Shown here one piece after another: positions 1 to 16,999 of a stretch of DNA of 64,000 nt (positions within the stretch are counted from its first letter, which is position 1; each line of letters starts with the position of its first letter). The translations under genes were made by a program, and so were the position numbers. The notes below the pieces were generated by a model. The model worked only from the letters and a program-made list of their open reading frames with translations. It was not told the origin of the DNA and ran no database searches. The stretch lies in NCBI GenBank assembly GCA_023853785.1, contig JAJIRX010000649.1, positions 1-64,000 on the forward strand, given 5' to 3'. This DNA is from Psilocybe azurescens. Its lineage: Eukaryota; Basidiomycota; Agaricomycetes; Agaricales; Agrocybaceae.

Positions 1-7975
<7,975 letters not shown>

Positions 7976-8284
7976 GGTCCCGGTTAGAGTGCGTGGACGC
8001 GCAAGGCAGGGATTCAACAGTGTCCAAAACGTAACCACTGGACCCGGGCCATATCACTTATTTGTCCATGATTGTTGTCGTCTTAAGTACTAGAGTATAA
8101 CAGAGGCACACAAAAGCACGGCCACTCACTTATGGCTTTCCTCTTATTCAGTTGTTATACTTGAATACTAGCACAAGTCAAATCATATATGTACGAGCTA
8201 GTGATATGTTGGCGACAAGTGATCCAAGTTATGAAGCGCCGCTCACAAGTCCCCACAGAGGCCGATGTTGCACAAGCATTCATT
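7976..8284. other. Intergenic spacer between TOR start and tRNA-Pro
   Basis: About 310 bp with no ORF or repeat that I recognise. It must hold the TOR promoter and 5' UTR, since TOR is transcribed leftwards from 7975, and the upstream flank of the tRNA gene. No clear TATA box or other site could be assigned. Confidence 0.5.
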
Positions 8285-8372
8285 GGCCTGATGGTCTAGT
8301 CGCATGATTCCTCCTTTGGGCAGTACTGTGTTTAATTGGAGGAGGTCCTGGGTTCAATTCCCAGTCAAGCCC
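8285..8372 (+). tRNA. tRNA-Pro (anticodon TGG) with 16 nt intron
   Basis: Acceptor arms are 8285-8291 and 8365-8371, with discriminator C at 8372 and one C/A mismatch at acceptor pair 4. The D-arm region carries A-box TGGTCTAGTCGCA. The anticodon stem CCTCC (8310-8314) pairs with GGAGG (8338-8342), and anticodon TGG is at 8317-8319. A 16 nt intron (8321-8336) starts one base after the anticodon, the canonical site; budding-yeast tRNA-Pro(UGG) is also intron-containing. The T-arm is CTGGG-TTCAATT-CCCAG (8348-8364), covering the B-box. A T5 run at 8373-8377 is a Pol III terminator. The gene lies less than 10 bp from the copia LTR. Confidence 0.88.
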
Positions 8373-8380
8373 TTTTTGCT

Positions 8381-8658
8381 TGTCACTATGTGGTCTGACA
8401 CAAATGGTGGTCTGTCTGATAATACAATACACCTACTCATAATTATTGACAATTTATGTTTGGAATTCTTGATTTATTGTGTAGACTTCGCAGCTACTAC
8501 TTATATACATGTATCTACTGTAACTAGAATAATCTACCAGCATCTAAATATTTCTATGTATGGCATAGCTGAGCCTGAGAAATTATTAGTAAGACAATTA
8601 ATAAGTTAGAATAATATCTACAAGATGAACTGTGGAATGTCCAAGCACATTCCCAACA
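8381..8658 (-). repeat. 3' LTR of first copia element
   Basis: The inner edge is clear: TGTTGGG (minus, ending at 8658) directly follows the polypurine tract. The outer edge is placed at the TGTCACTATG at about 8381, just beyond the tRNA-Pro terminator. This outer edge is uncertain by some tens of bases because no second LTR copy is available for comparison. Confidence 0.6.
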
Positions 8659-8699
8659 CTCCCCCTTCGCGCCGGGCATCTCTAAAATACTCCAATTTC

Positions 8700-9740
8700 A
8701 AATGTGAGGTCCTGATGTAATGTTCTAGGTAGTCCCTTGGTGAATAGATCTGCTATGTGTTCGCTGGTATTGATATAAACTAAATTGAGGGTGCCATTCT
8801 GGACAAGATCACAAAGAAAGTGGAGGGAGATGTCAATGTGTTTGGTTTTGGAATAAAATTCCAGATGGTGAGCAATTGAGACAGCTGCTTAGTTGTCTGA
8901 AAATATGGTTGAGGTAGTAGGAATATCAATTCCTACTTCCGTGAATAATGCTCTGTGCCAGAGTACCTGTTTTGCGCGAGTGAGTAGCAGTAGTGTACTC
9001 TGCTTCTGCAGTTGAAAGAGCTACTGTGCTCTGTTTCTTTGCACTCCAAGCTACAGCGCCTCCAGCTAGCTTGATAATGTATCCACTGATAGACTTTCTG
9101 TCTTTATCTGATGCCCAATCTGCATCACAGTAAATATTTAATTCTTGGTTGATTTCCTTGGTTTCATGACCATAGGTGAGTTTGTAGTCTTGAGTACCTT
9201 TAAGGTAGCAAAATATTTGTTTAACAGCTGTCCAATGCTATTTCTGAGGGTTCTTGGTGAACTGTGCGAGTTTCTGGACAGAAAATGCAATGTCTGGCCA
9301 GGTTCCAATTGCCAAATACATGAGTGATCCTATAAGTGTTGCATAGCTAGCACTGGCCTGTTCTAGCTGCTCCCCCTGCTTGTCCTATTTTCCTTGAGGT
9401 ACATCTGGATTGTCAAGCTTCACATTTGGATCCATGGGAGTAGTGACTGGGTTTACATCCTCAAGACCAAATTTCTTGAGTAGTTGATTAATGTAGGCAG
9501 TTTGCAAAATGGAAATGACTTTGAAATGATGATCCTGTATAACATTCATTCCTAGAAGTGGTGAGGGTTGTCCCAGCAATTTAATATATTTAGTCTATTC
9601 CTGGCTTCTGTGAGAAGCCTTGTGCAACAAGTCTTGCCTTGTATTTAATTATATTGCCTTCAGCATCATGTTTCTTGGTGAATAGCCATTTGCAGCCTAT
9701 AGGTTCTCAATCCCTTGGTAAGTTTTTTAGTTCCCAAGTC
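8700..9740 (-). pseudogene. Copia reverse transcriptase / RNase H remnant with internal deletion
   Basis: The minus strand encodes the start of the RT domain ([14 protein letters not shown], then [14 protein letters not shown], about 9710-9605). It then jumps directly to the RT C-terminal part (LLGMNVIQDHHFKVISILQT, 9555-9500, and VTTPMDPNVKLDNPD). The intervening segment that normally holds the YxDD catalytic box is missing, so a deletion of some hundreds of bases lies near 9580-9605. RNase H follows (KKQSTVALSTAEAEYTTAT, about 9060-8990). Stops and shifts are present throughout. Confidence 0.82.
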
Positions 9741-10999
9741 CCCATCTTCTCCAGAGTGTTTAATTCTTTGTCTATAGCTTCCTGCCATGCTTCATATTTG
9801 CTTCCTGCAAGTGCTTCTTCAATTGTTACAGGCAAGCTGCTTTCTGACTTTCTTGAAGCTAGCATTGCAATTTCTGGCTGTGAAGCAACATTGGTTTGTT
9901 CTGTTTGCTTAGCCTTTGAAGATTCTGTTGGACAAGTGATATCTGGTATAGGAAGCGGAATAGGAGTGGGTGTGTTGAATCTTGATGACGGAGTTTGCAC
10001 CTGAGGGTTGTGAGACTTCTTGTAGTCAATTTGCATTGTTCTGGTGCTTAGTTGGCAATTATTTGAATCACTGGAAGTTATGACTGGTTGAACAATTTTT
10101 TCTGATTGTATTTCGTTGGTTTGTGCGTCTGAAACTGGTCCTGGCTCCCCCTCAGATGCTAAACCAGGTACTGTAGTAATTATTTCAAGTTCCCTAGGTT
10201 CATCATTTTCATTAAAAGCGAAATTCGGGATGTCTTGATGCCTCTATTTTTGCTGTCATAATAGTGAATTGATTTGGATCCATCATTAAATCCTACAAAG
10301 ACCATCTTGTGCGATTTTGGGTGCAGTTTGGATTGGTTCTGGGACTCATATAGGACCCATACATTGCATCCAAACTCTCTGAGGTGTGAAACATCAGGTT
10401 TGGAGCCATTCCAAGCTTCATAAGGTGTCAGGCCTTTAAGCACCCTGGTAGGTGCCCTGTTTCAAAGATAATTGGCATGGGAGACTGCTTCATCCCATAA
10501 AAAAATCAGGTAGCTTCTTTGAAATTAGCATTGCTTTTGCAAGCTCCAGGTGTATACAGTTAAATTGCTCTGCTACTCCATTTTGTGATTGAGAATAAGG
10601 TGCAGTGGTTTGTATTTCAATGCCTCTTTCTTCTGCCCATGTATTTATTTCTTTGTTGACTAGCTCCTTCCCATTGTCAAAGCACATCCACTTTGGGTGT
10701 TTTCCAAATTTCCTTTCCAGTAGGGTGGTATGGTCCTTTATTCGAGCTGAGGCCTCCGTTTTATTCTTCATAAATTTTACTCCACTGAAGCGGACTGCAT
10801 CATCTGTGAATGAGATGTAGTATTTGAAGCCTCCAATAGACTGAACTCCTGCTGGTCCCCAAACATCACTCATAAATCCTTCTCCAGGAATCTCTGAGCA
10901 ATTGTCTGCCTCCTTTTGGAATAGTTTGTGAGCCTGTTTTGCTTGGATACAAGCCTCACATGTTGGGGAAGGAATAGATGTGTGATCAATCTCCATTCC
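9707..10999 (-). pseudogene. Copia integrase region
   Basis: The core at 10490-10996 is open for 168 codons. It has a zinc-finger end (CEACIQAKQ), the first Asp of the DDE triad (SDVWGPAG), the second in WMCFDNGKE, and the Glu region in YSQSQNGVAEQFN. Continuation at 10180-10443 gives the conserved GLTPYEAWNGSKPDVSHLREFGC block seen after the core in copia integrases, and 9707-10036 is the proline-rich linker to RT. Integrase inserts the cDNA into the genome. The upstream pre-integrase part is separated by element F. Confidence 0.85.
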
Positions 11000-11007
11000 A
11001 TTTACAA

Positions 11008-11491
11008 TCTTGTCAGGGCAACACTAAAACCAGTGCAACAAGGCCAACAAAGACAAGCAAGAGAGTAAGAGCAGAGGATGAGGAGAGAGCAGAGGACAGA
11101 CTTGTGAGGAATCAATGATCTGAAGGTTCACACCAATGATAGTGGAAATCCTAAGAGATTGAAGCTGGGGATCTACCTACAAAACATGCAATACTTATAC
11201 TACTCTAGAGGTGACTTACTAAGTAAGATTCTATGATGAGTGATAAGAAGGATCATGATGAGTAATGAAGAAAGTAATGATGAGTAAGGATGAGTAATAA
11301 AGATCATGATGAGTAATAAACAAGATCATGATGAGTAATGGAAAAGAGTAGTGATGGAAGCTTCTGGAATAATCAAGATATCAGGAATGATAAAAGATAT
11401 GATAAAAGATATGATAAATAATAAATGATAAGATAAAAGATAAAAGATAATCATGAGATGAAAATAGAAGTAAATAAGAGAAACCCTGACA
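11008..11491. mobile_element. Element F: 484 bp TIR element in copia integrase, 8 bp target duplication
   Basis: The 8 bp ATTTACAA occurs at 11000-11007 and again at 11492-11499. Between them lies a 484 bp insert whose ends carry TTGTCAGGG and CCCTGACA as inverted repeats, with three extra bases (TCT) outside the left repeat. The interior is A-rich, with short repeats of gatgagtaa (11235-11340) and gataaaagat (11390-11455). A second, partial copy lies at 16792-16893. It starts TG and ends CA like an LTR, but the 5 bp next to those ends are not duplicated. Confidence 0.72.
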
Positions 11492-12000
11492 ATTTACAAG
11501 CTCCTCCTGGCTGATTTGTTGCAAAGATGACATGGATATGTGTCCAAATTTTCTGTGCCATTGGTCCCAGGTAAGCTTCTGCGATGAAGCATAGTTTGTC
11601 TTCTCTTTCCAGATAGCTGTGCACAGGCTAATAATAAGTAAAGCCTATTAGACTTGATTCCTTTTCCAATTATTTTATCCTTGGAATCCGATATGGAGCA
11701 TCCACCTTTGGTAAATTTAACATGCCCATATGCATCATCAATTCTGCTGATTGATAGTAAGCAGTTTGGAGCATCAGGGACATGTAGGACATTGTGGAGT
11801 TGGTGTCAGAATATTTTTCCATCCACAGAGAAATTAACAAATTAACAATGACTGTTCCACAGCCTTGTGCAGTGACAGGGCTTAATTTGATGCTCTGTAT
11901 GGTTGAATCCTTGAGTGGTGTATAATCAATAAATGCCTCCTTCATGGTACAGATATGTAAGGTTGTTCCTGAGTCTAATATTCAATCATATTTCAAAAAT
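11492..12000 (-). pseudogene. Copia aspartic protease and pre-integrase region
   Basis: The minus strand reads ILDSGTTLHICTMKEAFIDY around 11995-11935. DSGTT is the aspartic protease active-site motif, and an in-frame TGA lies two residues before it. The 91-codon frame 11670-11945 continues the protease. The pre-integrase (HHCC) region runs to 11500 with an H-I-S-Q-E-E-L-V block, where element F splits it. Protease would process the Gag-Pol polyprotein. Confidence 0.75.
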
Positions 12001-12881
12001 TCTCTGTGTTGTTCTGCAGGCACAAATACCATGTATGATGCATCATTAAGATTTGATGTGATTGACTCCTGTGCTCGATTTGTGCACCCTGCCCTATTTG
12101 GTCCTCTTTGGCCTTTAGGTCCCTGATCTTCCCTTCCACCACCTTTAGCCCAACATTCCTTTGATATGTGACCTTTTTGTGGCAGCTGTAACATTCTTTG
12201 TCCAATGAATCCAATGAATTGTTGAATTTTCTGTTGTTCCTTGAGTTGCCAGATCCTCTAGTCTGTAAGGATGTCTGTGTTGAGTCACCAGACCTAGACT
12301 TGCAATGTCTATCTTCTTCCATGAGAATAGCTACAAGTTCATGAGAGGATAATTGAGGTTTATTCCCACTTGACCCAAGATAAGATGTTATATAAGTGTC
12401 CCATGACTGGGGAAGTGATGTGATTAAAATCATTACAAAATCTTCATCTGGTACTTTGCTGCCCATAATATGCAGTTCCTCCTGTAGCTGGCATAATTTT
12501 GATATATGTTCCACCATATTGAATCCTTCTTCTGCTGTTGCTCTGTACAACACCCTCTGTGTAGCCAAAATTCCAAATCAGCCTTTGGATTCCTTCACTG
12601 TGGTAAGTTGTTCCCACATTTGGCATGCTGCGACTGCACCACTAATGTGTATCATTTCTGAATCTGAGATCAACAGCTCAATTCAGACACATGCCTTTGC
12701 ATCCTGTTTTCACCATTTCTTCTGAGCTTCCAGCTCTTGTGCAGTTGGTTTTCTAGGTTTGGCTGATTCTGGTGCCTTTGCATCAATTGCAATATGGTCT
12801 TCCAGTCCAAGGTCAGTGAATACTGCAAGCATTCTTTGCTTCCAGGACATCCAATTCTCTGCTTTCAGCATGGAAATTTGG
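11993..12881 (-). pseudogene. Copia gag (capsid / zinc knuckle)
   Basis: The start-side sequence MLKAENWMSWKQRML (about 12872-12830) and the 191-codon frame 11993-12568 (LQEELHIMGSKVPDEDFVMI) match the UBN2/copia gag layout. A zinc-knuckle relic begins CYSCHKKVTYQRN. The first codons (YGTSGPYQI) lie beyond element A at 14812-14842. Internal frame changes near 12540 and 12620 break the gene. Confidence 0.78.
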
Positions 12882-13252
12882 GAGGTCTTTACACAGCCCC
12901 CATTTTTTGGTTGGACTCTGGTTGGACTCCATTGGACTTTCTATATTCAGAATGACAATTTTTCTGGTCTAGGACTGCTGAAATTTTCCAGTGAGATTCT
13001 GGTGAATGTCCGACCAGACTGCAAGTCCAACGGACTGTCCGGATGGACTGTCCACTGGAATAATGCCAAACCAGCAGTCAAAGTCCACTGGAAATGACTG
13101 GACAGGACCAACGGAAGTCCAATGGAAGTCCATCAGAATCCCACCGGACATGACCATTGGAATTCCAGCAGACAAGTCCAACGGACAGCAAGCAGAGGGT
13201 TGTTTGAGGTCTTTACTGTCCTTTTATTATAATTTATACTAGTATAGAAAAA

Positions 13253-13331
13253 AAAGACACAAACGAGAATTGAACTTGGGCATCGGAGAACGCCCCGAAC
13301 GCAAGCGGGATAAACCAACTGAGCCACAAAG
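13253..13331 (-). ncRNA. tRNA-like (Pol III type 2 promoter) unit in element A
   Basis: The minus strand reads GCCTTTGTGGCTCAGTTGG at its start (A-box TGGCTCAGTTGG), a possible anticodon hairpin CCCG/CGGG, and B-box AAGTTCAATTC. A T8 run follows at once (A8 at 13245-13252 on the plus strand), as a Pol III terminator would. Pairing of the acceptor and T arms is imperfect, so this is tRNA-derived rather than a working tRNA. It points to the left end of A, 371 bp away. Confidence 0.62.
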
Positions 13332-13854
13332 GCTTATGGAAAACAAAAAATTGGTTAAATACATACTGATGCAGCCGAAATTCTCAGCACTGCTTGGCAT
13401 GGGCCAAACAACAACACACACGTGACATGTTGATGCCACATTGGTCCGTTGTTGATTCCAACCCCAACCCTTTTTCTTCCACCACCACCACCACCTCGTC
13501 AGTCGGAGCCAGGCGAAAGTCAACCCAACGCAACAGAGGACAAGGACAATGAAGACCAGGACTTGGACAAGGATGGAAAGCGCAAGGACCAGGATCAGGA
13601 TGTGGACAACTGTGACCGTGACCACGAGGACCAGGGCAAGGCAGGCCATGACAAGCATGCGGACAAGCACGACCAGGGCGAGCACATGGACAGCGAGAGC
13701 AACAACATCATGCATGCAGACGGTGAGGGCAACAATGTCGAGCATGGCCAGAGCGACAATGAGCATGGCCAGGGCAACAATGTGGACAGCCAGGACAACG
13801 ACGAGCACAGCAGGAGCAAGGATGCAGACAGCAGGGGCAAGTACAAGCACGAGC

Positions 13855-14075
13855 ACAGCAGGGGCAACAACAGCGGGGCAACAACACAGACAGCAAGGGC
13901 AACAACATGGACAGCAAGGGCAACAACACAGACAGTGGGGGCAACAACACGGCCAGCAAGGGCAACCACGTGGACAGCAAGGGCAACAACATGGACAGCA
14001 AGGGAAACAACACGGACAGCAGGGGCAACCACGTGGACAGAAAGGGCAACAACACGGACAGCGGGGGCAACGATG
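13855..14075 (+). repeat. 21 bp minisatellite in element A
   Basis: About ten imperfect copies of a 21 bp unit around GGCAACAACANGGACAGCAA. The plus frame encodes a seven-residue repeat (DSKGNNT). Upstream, 13460-13855 is related but less regular (rich in D, H, N, Q). The 240-codon open frame 13449-14171 comes from this composition. I do not regard it as a proven protein, because all three plus frames and two minus frames are also open here. Confidence 0.7.
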
Positions 14076-14842
14076 CGCCCCTTTTCCGTTCTTTTTTTCT
14101 TTTGTTTCTTTTTTTATTATGTTTTTATTTTATTTTTACCTGTATATAATCATGTAGTATATATTTTTTAATATATTATATTACAATGTCACATAAATTT
14201 AAGCTAAGATTAAAGTATTCCAGTTGGAATCCAATTGGATTCCATTCCATTCCATTCCATGTGAATTTAAAGTTGGACTTGGTGAAATTCACAAAGTCAG
14301 ATAATAATGTAGTATATAGTTTTCAATATATTATATTACATTGTTACATGAATTAAAGATAAGATTGAAGTATTATCCTAGTGATATAGCTTCCTTAATA
14401 TGGCTCCCAAAGCTTCCAAGAACACTGCTACTGTCTCTAACTCCCCTCCCAAGTCTGCAATTAAACCAGTGACAGTCCACTGGACATCCACTGGACATCC
14501 ACTGGACTCCACTGGACAGAACACTCTTGGATCTGGTCTAATTAAGTGCTGAGAGTCTGGTGGAAGTCCACTGGAAGTCCAACAGAAGTCCAATGGACTG
14601 GACAGTCCGGTCAGTCCACCTGTTTTCTGTCTTGAAGTGACTTGACCGGACTTTGACCGGAATTTGGCCAGACTCTGACTGGACAGGTAGCAGAATTTTG
14701 TCAAGATCAACGGAATCTGTTGGACGTCCACTGGACTGTCCATTGGAATTGGCTGGGTCCGGTGAAAGTCCATTGGAGTCCAACAGAATATGGGGGCACT
14801 GTAAAGTACACAAATTTGGTAGGGTCCAGACGTGCCATATTC

Positions 14843-16791
14843 GAGGTCTTTACCCCCACCCAGGTATTCCATGTGGAGTCCATCAACTCCATGCTGGAGT
14901 TGGTGGAGTCCACATGGAGTTTGGTGACTCTTTTTTGGCAGGTGTACCAGCCATTTAGAGGTGGAGGCTCCACCTGGAGTCCGGCTGGAATCCACTCATC
15001 CTCCATGTGGACTCCATGTGGAGTTCCATATCCTCTATATGGATTTCATGTGGATTTAAGTCATAAATCATGTATATCAGCATGAATACACAATTTTAGG
15101 GCCAAATTCAAATGGACTCCAGGTGGAGGAAGGTCCCCAGATTTTATTTATATTCTATTATAGTGTTAAAAAAATACACTAGCAGGAATTGAACTCGGGC
15201 ATCCAAGAACTCCAAATACAAGCAATAAACCAACTAGGCCATAAAGGCTTTGTTGCCTAACAAAATTTGATGCCATACATATCGATTCAGATCATTTCTC
15301 GGCAATTCTCAGCAAGCGTTAAACAACATCACGTGCATTGCCACATCGGTCTGTTGGTTACTCTGACCACCCATCTTGCCTTCTGACCACCACCACCACC
15401 ACCCCGCTGCCGGCCGTCAGCGCTTGCCCCACCACCTCACTGTTGTCAATCAGAGCCAGGCACCTGCCAACCCAACCCAACATGCATCGCGTCACCACCA
15501 ACTGAGGCCATGCACAACAATAACACGTCCATGTATGATGGCGACAACACTGGACATGCATACGTGGTACAACGGCGATGATGATAACAATGGATCTGTA
15601 TACAACATCAGCAACACCAGATCAAAGGGGAACGAGGGGGGTGGGGATTGAGGTACACAGTAAAGCAAGGTGGGTGGGGAACAAGGCGGAACAAGGTGGT
15701 GACACCATGTAAGTCGCAAATCCCAAATACCGCCACCACTAACCGCCCCCCCCCTCCCTTTTGATATAGGCTGACAATGACGTACAGGTATGGTACAACA
15801 CCAGCGTATGTATGGCACCTACCGCAACACATACAGTACGTGACAGCACGTACAATGGTGGGCACGACGTACCAACGACGGCGCGCACGGCACGTACTGC
15901 AACACGTACCAACAACAACAACAACACGTACCAACAACAACAACAACACGCACGGCACATACTGCGACATGTACAACATGTACAACAGACCGCAACATGT
16001 ACAACAGCCACGATGACAATGATGACATGTATGACATGTACAATGGACGGGCCACATACGACAACCACAATGTGTGCAACAGACACAGTGGCCGTGAAGA
16101 CAAGGACGACAACGCGTACAGTGGACGTGTACCACGGCCACAACAACAATGACAGGTACGGCGGGCGCATACAGCAGCCACGACAATGATAGCACATATG
16201 ACACAACCGACCACGTTCAGCGGGGGCTACAACCGATATGATCACCCTCCCGCCCCCCTTTTTTGAAATTTTATTTCTTTTTCACTTTTTTGTTTTTTTG
16301 TTTTTGTTTTCTCTTTTTGTTTTACATTTATATGTTTGTTCATTCATTTAATCCAAGTACATACGCTCCTGCCCAGCTTTTTTGTCTGTTATGTTTTTGT
16401 TTTGTTTTTTTGTTTCAATGATAGATCTCACAACTAAATAATAATGTAGTACATAGCTATTAATATATTATATTACACTCATGAATTTACAATAAGATTA
16501 AAAGACTAATATATTCCAGTTGAAATCCAACTGGATTCCATCTCATTTATATGAAGTTAAAGTTGGAACTCCAATTGGAGTCCATCTGGAGTCCAGGTGG
16601 ATTCTAATTGAACTCCACCTGGACTACAGTTGGACTCAAGTGGAATTATTTGGAGTCCACCTGAACTCCACCTATCAAAGTTAAATTTTTGAACATTTAT
16701 ATATGTTCCAGGTGGAGTCCATGTGGAGTCCACCACTTTATATGGAGTTGGTGGACTCCATATGGAATACCTGGGTGGGGGTAAAGTACAC
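14843..16791 (+). mobile_element. Element B: 1949 bp non-autonomous TIR transposon with tRNA-like unit
   Basis: Left end GAGGTCTTTACCCCCACCCA; right end TGGGTGGGGGTAAAGTACAC. The inverted repeats extend about 46 bp with two or three mismatches. The subterminal motif is TCCA(T)(G/A)TGGA. The interior parallels A: tRNA-like unit (15175-15250), a His-codon CAC run (about 15390), CAA-rich repeats (15900-15960), then T-rich DNA. The flanking 8-mers differ (CCATATTC left, ATGGAAGC right). The left flank is copia gag and the right flank is element F sequence, so this copy appears to be a recombinant. Confidence 0.83.
15175..15250 (-). ncRNA. tRNA-like unit in element B
   Basis: The minus strand reads GCCTTTATGGCCTAGTTGG (A-box TGGCCTAGTTGG) and later CGAGTTCAATTCC (B-box), with a T7 run after the unit (A7 at 15168-15174 on plus). 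It is homologous to the unit in element A at the corresponding place. It points to the left end of B, 332 bp away. The fold is too weak for a functional tRNA. Confidence 0.62.
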
Positions 16792-16893
16792 ATGGAAGCT
16801 TCTGGAATAATCAGGATATCAGGAAAGATAAATCATAAATGATAAATGATAATCATGAAATGAAAATAGAAGTAAATAAAAGAAGCCCTGACA
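16792..16893. mobile_element. Element F, second copy, right-end fragment
   Basis: GGAAGCTTCTGGAATAATCA and the following A-rich DNA up to CCCTGACA repeat the last 150 bp of element F (11345-11491) with few changes and one internal deletion. The left part of this copy is missing and is replaced by element B. The right junction runs into the KDZ-type element. Confidence 0.72.
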
Positions 16894-16999
16894 TTCACTG
16901 GGCTTGAATTTTTGTAGTAAACTTTGATTTATTTTAAAGTATTTATATGAGTTACCATATTAAGATTACTCTCTGCTTGAAACAAAGATTGCCTCTTGT

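Larger units (their letters stand above)
12882..14811 (+). mobile_element. Element A: 1930 bp non-autonomous TIR transposon with tRNA-like unit
   Basis: It is flanked by the exact 8 bp duplication AAATTTGG (12874-12881 and 14812-14819). Left end: GAGGTCTTTACACAGCCCCC. Right end: GGGGGCACTGTAAAGTACAC. The inner parts are inverted repeats (CTTTAC-nnn-GCCCCCA), while the outermost bases differ between the ends. Both flanks hold many copies of the palindrome-like TCCA(C/A/G)TGGA. The interior has a tRNA-like unit (13253-13331), a CA-rich coding-like minisatellite (about 13460-14075) and a T-rich stretch. No transposase is present. Structure and a 300 bp internal segment are shared with element B. 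Confidence 0.85.
8381..14842 (-). mobile_element. Ty1/copia LTR retrotransposon, decayed, carrying nested elements F and A and ending in B
   Basis: On the minus strand the order is gag, protease, integrase, RT/RNase H, which is the copia order. The polypurine tract GAAGGGGGAG abuts an LTR that starts TGTTGGGAATG (8658 leftwards). Element F (11008-11491) interrupts the integrase and element A (12882-14811) interrupts gag; both have 8 bp duplications. After A, gag continues for only about 30 bp (14812-14842) before element B. The 5' LTR is not found. All reading frames contain stops or shifts, and the RT active-site region is deleted, so the element cannot move by itself. Confidence 0.88.

Noticed and set aside
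11011..11491. Element F as a solo LTR (TG...CA ends)
   Set aside because: The 5 bp next to TG and CA are not duplicated, whereas an exact 8 bp duplication surrounds a slightly larger unit.
13253..13331. Functional tRNA genes inside elements A and B
   Set aside because: A- and B-boxes are good, but acceptor and T-arm pairing are poor; kept only as tRNA-like units.
13449..14171. 240-codon open frame rich in D/H/N as a protein-coding gene
   Set aside because: It lies in a 21 bp minisatellite inside a non-autonomous transposon, and most other frames are open too.
15904..15950. CRISPR-like regular repeats
   Set aside because: Short CAA microsatellite-type repeats without unique spacers, in a eukaryotic transposon.
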